Of a DNA stretch of 64,000 bases, positions 9,136 to 17,261 are shown in pieces. The stretch's first letter is position 1. Every line of letters begins with the position of its first letter. The notes below the pieces were generated by a model. It saw only the letters and a list, made by a program, of their open reading frames with translations. It was not told where the DNA came from and made no database searches. This DNA is from Streptomyces sp. TLI_146 (lineage in GTDB: Bacteria; Actinomycetota; Actinomycetes; Streptomycetales; Streptomycetaceae): assembly GCF_002846415.1 (NCBI RefSeq), contig NZ_PJMX01000001.1, positions 1,984,001 to 2,048,000 on the forward strand, read 5' to 3'. Both the position numbers and the translations under genes were made by a program.

Positions 9136-9169
9136 GGCCCGCCGGGGACGGAGCCGCCCCCGGCGGGCC
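9136..9169 (+). terminator. Terminator hairpin after chitinase
   Basis: GGCCCGCCGGGG (9136-9147) pairs exactly with CCCCGGCGGGCC (9158-9169) around a 10-nt loop, 70 bp past the chitinase stop codon. No T run follows, which is common for Streptomyces terminators. Confidence 0.7.
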
Positions 9170-9306
9170 GGCGGCTTAAGGGCCGGAGTGTCCCACTTGG
9201 GAGAAAGGGCGCCCGGGCGAACGGAATCCATGAGGTGAAGCTCGTGAAGAAGCTGCCACCACTTCCTCAACGGACCTGCACGGGGCGGTAGTCCAGGACC
9301 GGAAGA

Positions 9307-9360
9307 AGGCCTGATCAGGCCTGGTGGGATTGGCTGGGCGCCGCGTCGGCGTGCTTTGAT
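9307..9360 (+). promoter_or_regulatory. 16-bp palindrome and possible promoter of peptide gene
   Basis: The space 9066-9445 holds no gene. After the chitinase terminator its main feature is a perfect 16-bp palindrome, AGGCCTGATCAGGCCT (9307-9322), a plausible operator. Just downstream, TTGGCT (9330-9335) and TTTGAT (9355-9360) with a 19-bp spacer could form a weak promoter for the precursor gene at 9446. The palindrome is clear; the promoter is tentative. Confidence 0.4.
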
Positions 9361-9445
9361 CCTGGCCCATGCGGAGCCCCCCTGACGGGCACTCTCCGCA
9401 GGGATTCCCCCACACCATTCCCCCCAACACGAAGGGCAGTTCCCC

Positions 9446-9673
9446 ATGAACATCACCCCCCAGGTCGAGACCCGCGAGATCTCCGACGCCGACCTCGACA
9501 ACGTGTCCGGCGGCCTCGTCGGCACCGCGCTCGGCAACGTGACCGGCACCGCCGACTCGCTGCTCCCGGTCTCGGGCATCGTGGGCTCGGTCACGGGTCT
9601 GGTCGAGTCGACCACCGGTGTGAACACCGGCGCGGTCACCGGCCTGGCCTCCGGCCTCGTCGCCGGTCTCTGA
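9446..9673 (+). CDS. Double-glycine precursor peptide, glycine-zipper core
   Basis: A 75-residue peptide. Residues 1-23 form a leader ending in ISDADLDNVSGG, an excellent match to the LSxxELxxIxGG leader of peptides cut by C39-peptidase transporters. Cleavage after Gly23 would release a 52-residue core rich in Gly, Val, Thr, Leu and Ala. Core glycines recur every fourth residue: 3, 7, 11; 24, 28; and 35, 39, 43, 47, 51. This is a glycine zipper suited to helix packing in membranes. The core has one Asp, one Glu and no Lys, Arg, His or Cys, so it is anionic and cannot form lanthionines or disulfides. The adaptor and two NHLP transporters follow at once. Likely roles are a bacteriocin-like or signalling peptide; activity is untested. 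Confidence 0.85.
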   Translation: MNITPQVETREISDADLDNVSGGLVGTALGNVTGTADSLLPVSGIVGSVTGLVESTTGVNTGAVTGLASGLVAGL

Positions 9674-9684
9674 GACTGCGCGCG

Positions 9685-9713
9685 AGCCCCGGAACCCGCT
9701 CGGTTCCGGGGCT
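9685..9713 (+). terminator. 12-bp hairpin between peptide and exporter genes
   Basis: AGCCCCGGAACC (9685-9696) and GGTTCCGGGGCT (9702-9713) pair perfectly around a 5-nt loop, 12 bp past the peptide stop. Being inside the likely operon, it probably gives high peptide mRNA with partial read-through into the transporter genes, or stabilises the short transcript. Confidence 0.8.
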
Positions 9714-9747
9714 TCCCGCATTGGTTCCCAGGTAAGGGCAGCGTCCC

Positions 9748-10554
9748 GTGCAATTCCGTCAACAGGCCCTTTCCAAGCTGCAGTCACCGGAGGAACTCGA
9801 CCTGCCGGTGCGTTTCGCGCGCCCGCAGGGGCGGCTCGTCCTCGCCGTCACCGTGGCCGTCATGGCCGCCGCCTGCTTCTGGGCGGTCACCGGATCGGTC
9901 TCCTCCACCCTGAGCGCGCCGGGCATCCTCACCCACGCCCAGGGCAGTTACGTCCTGCAGAGCCCCGTGGCCGGACAGGTCACCGGTGTACTCGCCAAGG
10001 AGGGCCAGACCCTCCCCGCCGGAGCACCGCTCCTCAAGGTCCGCACCGAGCACGGCGACCGGGTCGTCCGCGCCATCGCCGCGGGCCGGCTGACCGCGCT
10101 CAGGGCCGCCATCGGCGCGGTCGTCGCCACCGGCGCGGACGTGGCGAGCGTCGAGCGGACCGGCGGCGCCGACGACCCGCTGATGGCGATGCTGTACGTA
10201 CCGGGCGACGGCGGCGCCTCGGTCCGGGTGGGCGCGCCCGTGGACCTCACCGTCCAGTCCGTGCCCAGCGGGCAGTACGGAGTGCTGCGGGGCAGGGTGG
10301 CGGCCGTCGGCCGGGTCGCCCAGACCCGCGAGCGGATCGCCGCCTTCCTCGGCGACGCCCAGCTGGGCGAGCAGTTCTCGCGGCACGGCAGGCCGGTCGC
10401 GGTCCTGGTGGAGCTCGACCGCTCGGCCGCCACGAAGTCGGGCTACCGCTGGTCCTCCGCCCAGGGCCCGCCGTACGCCGTCGACTCCATGACCCCGGCC
10501 ACCGGCTCCGTCCACCTGGCCGACCAGCGTCCCCTCGATTGGCTCCTCCCGTGA
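9748..10554 (+). CDS. HlyD-type adaptor of NHLP peptide exporter
   Basis: A 268-residue membrane-fusion protein. A cytoplasmic N-terminus (FRQQALSKLQSPEELD, the conserved opening of NHLM/NHLP-associated HlyD proteins) precedes one transmembrane helix at about residues 29-48. Then comes the barrel-sandwich half-motif SPVAGQVTGVLAKEGQTLPAGAPLLKV-like region around 72-98, and a second barrel portion to about 215. It should couple the ABC subunits to the cell envelope. The start is GTG 9748. Its stop overlaps a GTG at 10551 that may be the original start of the next gene. Confidence 0.85.
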   Translation: MQFRQQALSKLQSPEELDLPVRFARPQGRLVLAVTVAVMAAACFWAVTGSVSSTLSAPGILTHAQGSYVLQSPVAGQVTGVLAKEGQTLPAGAPLLKVRTEHGDRVVRAIAAGRLTALRAAIGAVVATGADVASVERTGGADDPLMAMLYVPGDGGASVRVGAPVDLTVQSVPSGQYGVLRGRVAAVGRVAQTRERIAAFLGDAQLGEQFSRHGRPVAVLVELDRSAATKSGYRWSSAQGPPYAVDSMTPATGSVHLADQRPLDWLLP

Positions 10555-10681
10555 CCGCACCGACCGCCTCCTCCGCACCCCCGCAGCTCCCGCCCCCGGC
10601 CGCGGCCGCCACCGCCCCGAGGGCGCCCCGGCGGGCCGGCGCCGGGCGCGGCCGGCGCCGAAGGCGAAGCGGGCGAGGACC

Positions 10682-12823
10682 GTGCGCAGCCCCACCGTCC
10701 TCCAGATGGAGGCCCTGGAGTGCGGCGCCGCCTCGCTGGCGATGGTGCTCGCGCACCACGGCCGCCATGTGCCGCTGGAGGAGCTGCGCATCGCGTGCGG
10801 CGTCTCGCGCGACGGCTCGCGGGCCAGCAACGTGCTCAAGGCCGCCCGGAGTTACGGGCTCACGGCCAAGGGCATGCAGATGGAGCCCGCCGCGCTGGCC
10901 GAGGTACGCGGGCCCGCGATCCTCTTCTGGGAGTTCAACCACTACGTCGTCTACGACGGCACCGGCCGCCGCTTCGGACGGCGGGGCGTGTACATCAACG
11001 ACCCCGACAAGGGCCGCCGGTTCGTGCCCGCCGAGGACTTCGACACCAGCTTCACCGGTGTCGTCCTGGTCCTGGAACCCGGTGACGGATTCCGGCGCGG
11101 CGGCCGCAGGCCCGGGGTGCTCGGCGCGCTGCCCGCGCGGCTGCGCGGCACCACCGGCACGATGCTGGTCGCGCTCCTCGCCAGCCTGCTGCTCGTGGCG
11201 GTCGGCGCGACGCTGCCCGCGCTGAGCCGTACGTACATCGACACGTTCCTGATAGGCGATCAGACCTCGCTGCTCGGCGTGCTGTTCGCGGCCATGGGCA
11301 CCATGGTGGCGCTCACCGCAGCGCTGACCTGGCTCCAGCAGGCCAATCTGCTGCGCGGGCGCATGATCTCGTCCACGCTCGGCGGCGCCCGTTTCTTCCG
11401 GCACCTGCTCCGGCTGCCGGTGACGTTCTTCGCCCAGCGCAGCCCCGCCGACCTCGTCCAGCGCCTCCAGTCCAACGACGCGGTGGCCGAGACACTGGCC
11501 CGCGACCTCACCGCGGCGGGCGTCGACGGCGTCGTGGTGCTGCTCTACGCCTTCCTGCTGTGGACCTACGACCCGCAGCTCACCGTCATCGGGGTGGGCA
11601 TCGCGCTGCTCAACGTGGTGGCGATGCGGGTGGTGGTACGGCTGCGGGCGACCCGTACCCAGAAGCTGCGGGCCGACAGCGCCCGGCTGACCAACACCTC
11701 GTACACCGGCCTCCAGTTGATCGAGACGATGAAGGCGACCGGCGGCGAGGACGGCTACTTCCGCCGCTGGGCGGGGCAGCACGCCACCACCCTGGAGGAA
11801 CAGCAGCGGCTCGGGGTGCCGAGCGCGTGGCTGGGTGTCGTCGCCCCGCTGCTCGCCACCCTCAACAGCGCGCTGATCCTGTGGATCGGCGGGCTGCGGG
11901 CGGTCGAGGGGCATCTCTCGATCGGGCTGCTCGTGGCGTTCCAGGCGCTGGTGACCCGCTTCACCGCGCCGGTCACCCGGCTCAACTCGGTGGCGGGCCG
12001 CATCCAGGACTTCGCGGCCGACGTGGCCCGGCTCAAGGACGTGGAGAACTTCCCGGTGGACGCGCTGTACACGCGCGACGAGCCGGAGGCGAGCACCCGC
12101 AGGCTCAAGGGCCATGTGACGCTCGACGACATCACCTTCGGCTACAGCCCGCTGGACGCGCCGCTGCTCACCGGCTTCTCGCTGTCCGTGGGGCCGGGGC
12201 AGCAGGTGGCGCTGGTCGGCGGGTCCGGCAGCGGCAAGTCGACGGTGTCGAGGCTCATCTCGGGGCTCTACACCCCGTGGGAGGGCACGATCCGCATCGA
12301 CGGGCAGCGCCTGGAGGACATCCCCCGCAGCGCGCTCGCCGCCTCGGTGTCCTTCGTCGACCAGGACGTCTTCCTCTTCGAGGGCAGCGTGCGGGACAAC
12401 GTGGCGCTGTGGGACCCGTCGATCCCCGACGACGCGGTCGTCGCCGCTCTCCAGGACGCGGCCCTGTACGAGGTCGTCGCCCGCCGCCCCGGAGGCATCC
12501 ACGGCCGGGTCGAGCAGGACGGCCGCAACTTCTCCGGCGGGCAGCGCCAGCGCCTGGAGATCGCCCGCGCCCTGGTGCGCCGCCCCAGCATCCTGGTCCT
12601 CGACGAGGTCACCAGCGCCCTGGACGCGGAGACCGAGCAGGTCATCATCGACAACCTGCGCCGGCGCGGCTGCGCCTGCGTCGTGATCGCCCACCGGCTG
12701 AGCACCGTCCGCGACAGCGACGAGATCGTGGTCCTGGACCACGGCGCCGTGGTGGAGCGCGGCCGCCACGAGGAGCTGCTCGCGGCGGGCGGAGCCTACG
12801 CCGAGCTGGTCAAGGAGCACTGA
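10682..12823 (+). CDS. NHLP exporter with C39 peptidase and ATPase
   Basis: A 713-residue peptidase-containing ABC transporter. Residues 1 to about 130 form the C39 double-glycine peptidase with Cys14 (EALECGAASL), His87 (EFNHYVVYDG) and Asp107 (NDPDKG). The membrane domain spans about 160-440. The ATPase has Walker A GGSGSGKST, signature FSGGQRQRLEIA, Walker B ILVLDEVTSALD and the H-loop IAHRLST, so all catalytic parts are present. It should cut the leader of the 9446 peptide after Gly23 and export the core. GTG 10682 has GAGG three bases upstream. The peptidase begins almost at the first residue, however, and the frame stays open to its left; a classic GTGA overlap start at 10551 lies in another frame. 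A 5' frameshift is possible. Confidence 0.92.
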   Translation: MRSPTVLQMEALECGAASLAMVLAHHGRHVPLEELRIACGVSRDGSRASNVLKAARSYGLTAKGMQMEPAALAEVRGPAILFWEFNHYVVYDGTGRRFGRRGVYINDPDKGRRFVPAEDFDTSFTGVVLVLEPGDGFRRGGRRPGVLGALPARLRGTTGTMLVALLASLLLVAVGATLPALSRTYIDTFLIGDQTSLLGVLFAAMGTMVALTAALTWLQQANLLRGRMISSTLGGARFFRHLLRLPVTFFAQRSPADLVQRLQSNDAVAETLARDLTAAGVDGVVVLLYAFLLWTYDPQLTVIGVGIALLNVVAMRVVVRLRATRTQKLRADSARLTNTSYTGLQLIETMKATGGEDGYFRRWAGQHATTLEEQQRLGVPSAWLGVVAPLLATLNSALILWIGGLRAVEGHLSIGLLVAFQALVTRFTAPVTRLNSVAGRIQDFAADVARLKDVENFPVDALYTRDEPEASTRRLKGHVTLDDITFGYSPLDAPLLTGFSLSVGPGQQVALVGGSGSGKSTVSRLISGLYTPWEGTIRIDGQRLEDIPRSALAASVSFVDQDVFLFEGSVRDNVALWDPSIPDDAVVAALQDAALYEVVARRPGGIHGRVEQDGRNFSGGQRQRLEIARALVRRPSILVLDEVTSALDAETEQVIIDNLRRRGCACVVIAHRLSTVRDSDEIVVLDHGAVVERGRHEELLAAGGAYAELVKEH

Positions 12824-12824
12824 G

Positions 12825-15680
12825 GTGACGTCCGTACACGGTTTCGCGGAGCCGGGCGCGCTCGGCCACGACCCGGTCCTGGCGGCGCTCGGCGGCCTCG
12901 GCCAGGAGGTCGACTGCACCGGTCTGCGCGGCTTCTCCCTGGAGGGGCCGCAGGTGCTGTGGCTGGTGGTGGGCGGCGCCCTCGACCTGTTCGCGGTGGA
13001 CGCGGCGGCGCAGGGCCACTGGCACTTCCTCGGCCGCCTCGAACCCGGCACGCTGCTGCTCGGCCCGGTGGAGGGCCCCCAGCACACCCTCGTCGGCAGA
13101 CCTCTGCGGGAGTGCGTGCTGCGCCGGATCCCGCTGCGGGAGCTGTACCGGTCCGCCTACGCCGACGCGATGGCGTACGAGAACGGCTACGGCAGCCACT
13201 ACGACACCGGCGACGCGGCCCTCAGTCTGCTGGAACACGCCTTCTCGCTCGGTGTCGGGCGCGGCCAGCGCGTGCTGTTCGAGGCGCCGCTGGACGGCCG
13301 GACGACCCTCGACGAGCCGGTGGCCGACGACGACGTGCTGTGGCTGCCGGTCTCCCCCGGCAGCGTCCAGTACGGCGCCGCGTTCAGCGCCGAGGCGGCC
13401 GGGGACCTGCTGGTCGACGGGGCGCTGTGGCAGGGCATGGTCAACCGGCAGCACCGGCTGCTCGCCGCCCTCGACCGCTGGATCGAGCACATGGAGCGCG
13501 CGCACGAGGACCGCACGGCGGCCGGTATCAAGGCGGGCGAGGCCGTACGCGACGAGGCCGACCGGGCCCTGCTGACCTCCATCGGCCGCCCCGGCAGGAC
13601 GCCTTCGCGCACGGCCGGGGCGAGCGACGACGCCACGTACGCCGTGTGCTCCCTCGTGGCCCGCGCGGCCGGGATCACGCTGACCGAGCCGTCCAGGAGC
13701 GGCGCGGTGAGCGAGCGCATCGACCCCGTCGAGCAGGTGGCGGTCGCCTCCCGGATCCGGACCAGGCCGGTGCGGCTCGACGGGAGCTGGTGGAGCGAGA
13801 ACGCCGGGCCGCTGGTGGGCCACCGGGCGGGCGGAACGCCGGTCGCCCTGCTGTGGCGGCGCGGCGGGTACGAGGCGGTGAACCCGGCGACCGGGCGGCG
13901 CACCCGCGTCGGCGCGGCCAACGCCGAGGAGTTCGAGCAGCGGGCCGTCATGTTCTACCGGCCGCTGCCCGACACACCGCTGAGCAAGTGGGGGCTGCTG
14001 CGGTTCGGGCTCCGCGGCACCCGCGCCGATCTGCGCAACCTGGTCCTCGCCGGGCTGGTGACGGTCGGGCTCGGCGCGCTGGTGCCGCTCGCCACCGGCC
14101 AGGTGCTCGGGGTGTACGTACCGCGGGCCGAGACCAGCCTGATCGCCCAGGTCTCGCTGGCGATCATCGTCAGCGGTGTCGTGTCGGCGGCCTTCTCACT
14201 GCTGCAGAACCTGACGCTGCTGCGGATGGAGGGGCGCATCGAGAGCACGCTCCAACCGGCCGTGTGGGACCGGCTGCTGAGGCTGCCGACGAAGTTCTTC
14301 GCCGAGCGCTCCACCGGCGAGCTGGCGAGCGCGGCGATGGGGGTGAGCGCGATTCGCCGGGTGCTGTCCGGGCTGACCCCGGTGGTGGTCCAGGCGGGCA
14401 CGGTCGGCGCGATGAACCTGGTGCTGCTGCTCTGCTTCAGCGTCCCGCTCGCCCTGGCCGCGCTCGGGATGCTCACCGTGATCGCGGCGGTGTTCCTCGC
14501 CCTGGGCATCTGGGAGCTGCGCTGGCAGCGCCGTCTGGTCGAGCTCGGCAACAAGCTCAACAACCAGGCGTTCCAGACCCTGCGCGGACTGCCCAAGCTG
14601 CGGGTTGCCGCGGCCGAGAGCTTCGCGTACGGGGCGTGGGCGCGGGAGTTCGCCCGCAGCCGGGAGCTCCAGCAGCGGGCGGACCGGATCAAGAACCTGA
14701 CGACGGTGCTCAACGCCGTCTATCTGCCGCTGTGTTCCCTGGTGATGTTCGTGCTGCTGGCGGGTCCGGCGCGCGGGTCGCTTTCGGCCGGGGCCTTCCT
14801 GACGTTCAACACCGCCGTGACCATGCTGCTGACCTCGGTCACCCAGCTCACCGGCGCGTTCCTGTCGGCCGCCGCCGCGCTGCCGATGTTCGAACAGATC
14901 AAGCCGGTGCTCGACGAGGCGCCCGAGGTGCGGGGCAGCGGCACCCGGCCCGGCGCGCTGTCCGGGGAGATCGAGGCCCGGGGCCTGTCGTTCCGCTACA
15001 CCGACGACGGCCCGCTGGTCCTGGACGACGTGTCCCTGAAGGTGCGGCCCGGCGAGTTCGTGGCGATCGTCGGCCCCAGCGGCTGCGGCAAGTCGACCCT
15101 GCTGAGGCTGCTGATCGGCTTCGACCGGCCGGTGGCGGGCAGTGTCCTGTACGACGGGCAGGACCTGGCGGCGCTCGACCGGGCGGCCGTGCGCCGCCAG
15201 TGCGGTGTGGTCCTCCAGCACGCCCAGCCGCTCAGCGGGTCGATCCTGGAGTGCATCTGCGGCGCGGAGGCGTTCACCCAGGAGGAGGTGTGGGAGGCGG
15301 CCCGGATGGCGGGGCTGGCCGAGGACATCCAGCGGATGCCGATGGGTTTGCACACCATGATCGCCAATGGCGGCGCGGTCTCCGGCGGCCAGCGCCAGCG
15401 GCTGATGATCGCCCAAGCCCTGGTCCGGCGCCCCCGGATCCTCTTCTTCGACGAGGCGACCAGCGCCCTCGACAACGAGACCCAGCGCGTCGTCATCGAG
15501 AGCACCCGCGCCCTGGACGCCACCCGCGTCGTGATCGCCCACCGGCTCTCCACGGTCCTGGACGCCGACCGTGTGATCGTGATGTCCGAGGGCCGCGTCG
15601 TACAGCAGGGGCCGCCCGCCGAACTCCTGGCGGACACGGGCGGACGGCTCCACGAGCTGGTGCGGCGGCAGCTGCGTTAG
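12825..15680 (+). CDS. NHLP bacteriocin export ABC permease/ATPase
   Basis: A 951-residue second ABC subunit of the NHLP class. The long N-terminal region (about 1-390) lacks a peptidase and contains a cyclic-nucleotide-binding/cupin-like segment (LVVGGALDLFAV, GRLEPGTLLLG) typical of this family. The transmembrane block lies at about 395-690. The ATPase has GPSGCGKST, SGGQRQRLMIAQ, ILFFDEATSALD and AHRLST. GTG 12825 follows the previous stop by one base, so the two ABC genes are translationally coupled and probably work as a pair. No modification enzyme follows; the next gene is convergent. Confidence 0.92.
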   Translation: MTSVHGFAEPGALGHDPVLAALGGLGQEVDCTGLRGFSLEGPQVLWLVVGGALDLFAVDAAAQGHWHFLGRLEPGTLLLGPVEGPQHTLVGRPLRECVLRRIPLRELYRSAYADAMAYENGYGSHYDTGDAALSLLEHAFSLGVGRGQRVLFEAPLDGRTTLDEPVADDDVLWLPVSPGSVQYGAAFSAEAAGDLLVDGALWQGMVNRQHRLLAALDRWIEHMERAHEDRTAAGIKAGEAVRDEADRALLTSIGRPGRTPSRTAGASDDATYAVCSLVARAAGITLTEPSRSGAVSERIDPVEQVAVASRIRTRPVRLDGSWWSENAGPLVGHRAGGTPVALLWRRGGYEAVNPATGRRTRVGAANAEEFEQRAVMFYRPLPDTPLSKWGLLRFGLRGTRADLRNLVLAGLVTVGLGALVPLATGQVLGVYVPRAETSLIAQVSLAIIVSGVVSAAFSLLQNLTLLRMEGRIESTLQPAVWDRLLRLPTKFFAERSTGELASAAMGVSAIRRVLSGLTPVVVQAGTVGAMNLVLLLCFSVPLALAALGMLTVIAAVFLALGIWELRWQRRLVELGNKLNNQAFQTLRGLPKLRVAAAESFAYGAWAREFARSRELQQRADRIKNLTTVLNAVYLPLCSLVMFVLLAGPARGSLSAGAFLTFNTAVTMLLTSVTQLTGAFLSAAAALPMFEQIKPVLDEAPEVRGSGTRPGALSGEIEARGLSFRYTDDGPLVLDDVSLKVRPGEFVAIVGPSGCGKSTLLRLLIGFDRPVAGSVLYDGQDLAALDRAAVRRQCGVVLQHAQPLSGSILECICGAEAFTQEEVWEAARMAGLAEDIQRMPMGLHTMIANGGAVSGGQRQRLMIAQALVRRPRILFFDEATSALDNETQRVVIESTRALDATRVVIAHRLSTVLDADRVIVMSEGRVVQQGPPAELLADTGGRLHELVRRQLR

Positions 15681-15703
15681 CTCTCAGGGGCGCTGACTAT
15701 CCG

Positions 15704-16186
15704 TCAGAAGCTGACCTGCGCCCGGACGTCGGCGCGCCCGACGGACTCCAGCTCGTACATCGTGCAGTACAGGTGACGGATGTACTCGATGTCGCGGTCG
15801 CGGGTACGGGCCTCCGTGACGGGATACATCACCGTCAGCTCGTACGAGCGCTCCCGGTTGATGTCGCCGTCCTTGTCGCGCCACTGGCCGCGCCCCTCCT
15901 GGAGGGTGAGGCCGGAGGGGAAGCGCGGGGTGACCACGTCGGCGACGAACTTCATGAACTCCTCCTCGGTGATGGGCGGCTTGCCGCCGTGGCGGCCCGT
16001 GCCGAAGTAGAGGTGCGTGGAGAGGTACGGGCTGCCGCGCCCTTCGATGCTCTCCTCGGTGCTCCGCGCGGCCGAGGCCGCGGCCGTGCCATAGGCGACC
16101 TCGGAGACCGGGCCCCCGGTGGCGAAGAGGAGCGCGATCGCCACGAGGGCGGCGGCCGCGGGCGTCGAAATCCGAATGTGCAGCAT
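15704..16186 (-). CDS. DUF3574 secreted protein
   Basis: A 160-residue protein. Residues 1 to about 40 form a signal peptide with hydrophobic core AAAALVAIALLFATGG and no lipobox. The rest matches the DUF3574 pattern: YLSTHLYFGTG, ITEEEFMKFVADVVTPRFP, GLTLQEGRGQWRDKDG. The function of this family is unknown. It is convergent with the NHLP operon, 23 bp apart, and may have no functional link to it. ATG 16186 is the only good start. Confidence 0.85.
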   Translation of the reverse strand: MLHIRISTPAAAALVAIALLFATGGPVSEVAYGTAAASAARSTEESIEGRGSPYLSTHLYFGTGRHGGKPPITEEEFMKFVADVVTPRFPSGLTLQEGRGQWRDKDGDINRERSYELTVMYPVTEARTRDRDIEYIRHLYCTMYELESVGRADVRAQVSF

Positions 16187-16214
16187 GCGGGTCCTGTCTG
16201 TCGACGGGCGGTGG

Positions 16215-16262
16215 GGGTGGTTCTCGGAACGGGTGGTTCACGGAACAAGTGGTGCGCGGAAC
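16215..16262. repeat. 16-bp tandem repeat, three copies
   Basis: Three 16-bp units follow directly: 16215-16230 and 16231-16246 differ at one base, and 16247-16262 is more diverged. A related stretch occurs at 16279-16290 inside the 3' end of the TPR-like gene, so the array looks like repeated copying of that gene's tail. It fills most of the short space before the DUF3574 gene. Confidence 0.8.
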
Positions 16263-16271
16263 CGGCGGCTC

Positions 16272-17261
16272 TCAGGCCGGGTGGTTCCGAGGGGCGAGGG
16301 GATCGGGGCCGCCGGTCCCGGCGGGCAGCGACTCCAGCAGGAAGGCGGCCGCGTCCCGCAGGTTCGACGGGGCTCCGGGGCGCGCGAGCAGCCGGACCGC
16401 CGTGGCACCGAGCGTCTCGGTGGTGCGTACGGAGCCGATCCCGGCGGCCCGCGGCGCGACCTGGGCGATCAGCTCCTCCGCCTCGGCCCAGGCCCGCGCG
16501 CGTACCAGCGCGGACAGCAGCTCGGCGGTGAACAGGTGGCGGTAGGACGGGCCGGGCGCGGTGGTCGCCTCGTACAGCAGGGGGACGGCCCGGCCCCAGG
16601 CGCGCAGCCGGGAGAGCACCCAGCCCTCGTGGCCGAGCAGTTCGGTGCGGTCGATCCACCAGGCCCACGGAGGGTCGTTCGGGGACGCGCCGTCGAGGAA
16701 CCGGCTGCGGGCCCGGGAGATCAGCGCGACGGCTTCCCGGCTCCCGCCCAGCATGGCGGTCGCGTGCGCCCGGCGGACCAGGACGAGGCTGCCCACCAGG
16801 GCGGGCAGCGGCCGGGGCCCGGCCACCCGGGCGGCGGCCTCCAGCGCGGCCTTCGGGCGGCCGGTGTGGGTCTCCAGCATGCTGTGGTTGAGCAGGGTCA
16901 GCCGGGCCGTGGCCCGGTCGCCGCAGAGCTCCGCGAGGGCGAGGGCCCGGGCGTTCATCCGGCGCGCGCGGCGGTAGTGGCCCGCGTCGAAGAGGATCCA
17001 GCCGATCACCTCGCTCAACTCGGCGAGGGCGGCGAGCAGATCGCGGTCGTGGCCGCGCAGCCGGGCGGGTACGCCCGACAGCTGTGGGATGCGGCGCAGG
17101 GTCTCGCGCACGGCGGGCACCGCGGCCGTGGCGCCGTGCGAGGCGTCGAGGGCGACCAGGCGCTCGATCGCGCCCAGGGCTTCGGGGATCAGCGCGGCGG
17201 GCTCCTCCTCGGCACACGTGTGCGCGCGGGCCGAGGCGGCCCGGTACGTCCGAGCGCTCAC
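16272..17261 (-). CDS. TPR-like helical protein, function unknown
   Basis: A 329-residue, Ala/Arg/Leu-rich helical protein without signal peptide or membrane helix. Repeated helix pairs such as HYRRARRMNARALALAELCG, AALEAAARVAG and RAWAEAEELIAQVAPRAAG resemble the tetratricopeptide half of actinobacterial regulators, but no helix-turn-helix is present. The GTG start at 17261 overlaps the stop of the membrane-protein gene in a GTGA arrangement, so it is co-translated with it. It is the last gene of a three-gene operon with the ImmA/IrrE-like and MAB_1171c-like genes. A scaffold or regulatory role is an inference. Confidence 0.7.
   Translation of the reverse strand: MSARTYRAASARAHTCAEEEPAALIPEALGAIERLVALDASHGATAAVPAVRETLRRIPQLSGVPARLRGHDRDLLAALAELSEVIGWILFDAGHYRRARRMNARALALAELCGDRATARLTLLNHSMLETHTGRPKAALEAAARVAGPRPLPALVGSLVLVRRAHATAMLGGSREAVALISRARSRFLDGASPNDPPWAWWIDRTELLGHEGWVLSRLRAWGRAVPLLYEATTAPGPSYRHLFTAELLSALVRARAWAEAEELIAQVAPRAAGIGSVRTTETLGATAVRLLARPGAPSNLRDAAAFLLESLPAGTGGPDPLAPRNHPA

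Noticed and set aside
10247..13087. A 946-codon open frame antisense to the NHLP peptidase gene
   Set aside because: It is a by-product of high G+C on the opposite strand. It lacks domains, its composition is low-complexity Ala/Arg/Gly, and the sense strand carries a complete ABC transporter.
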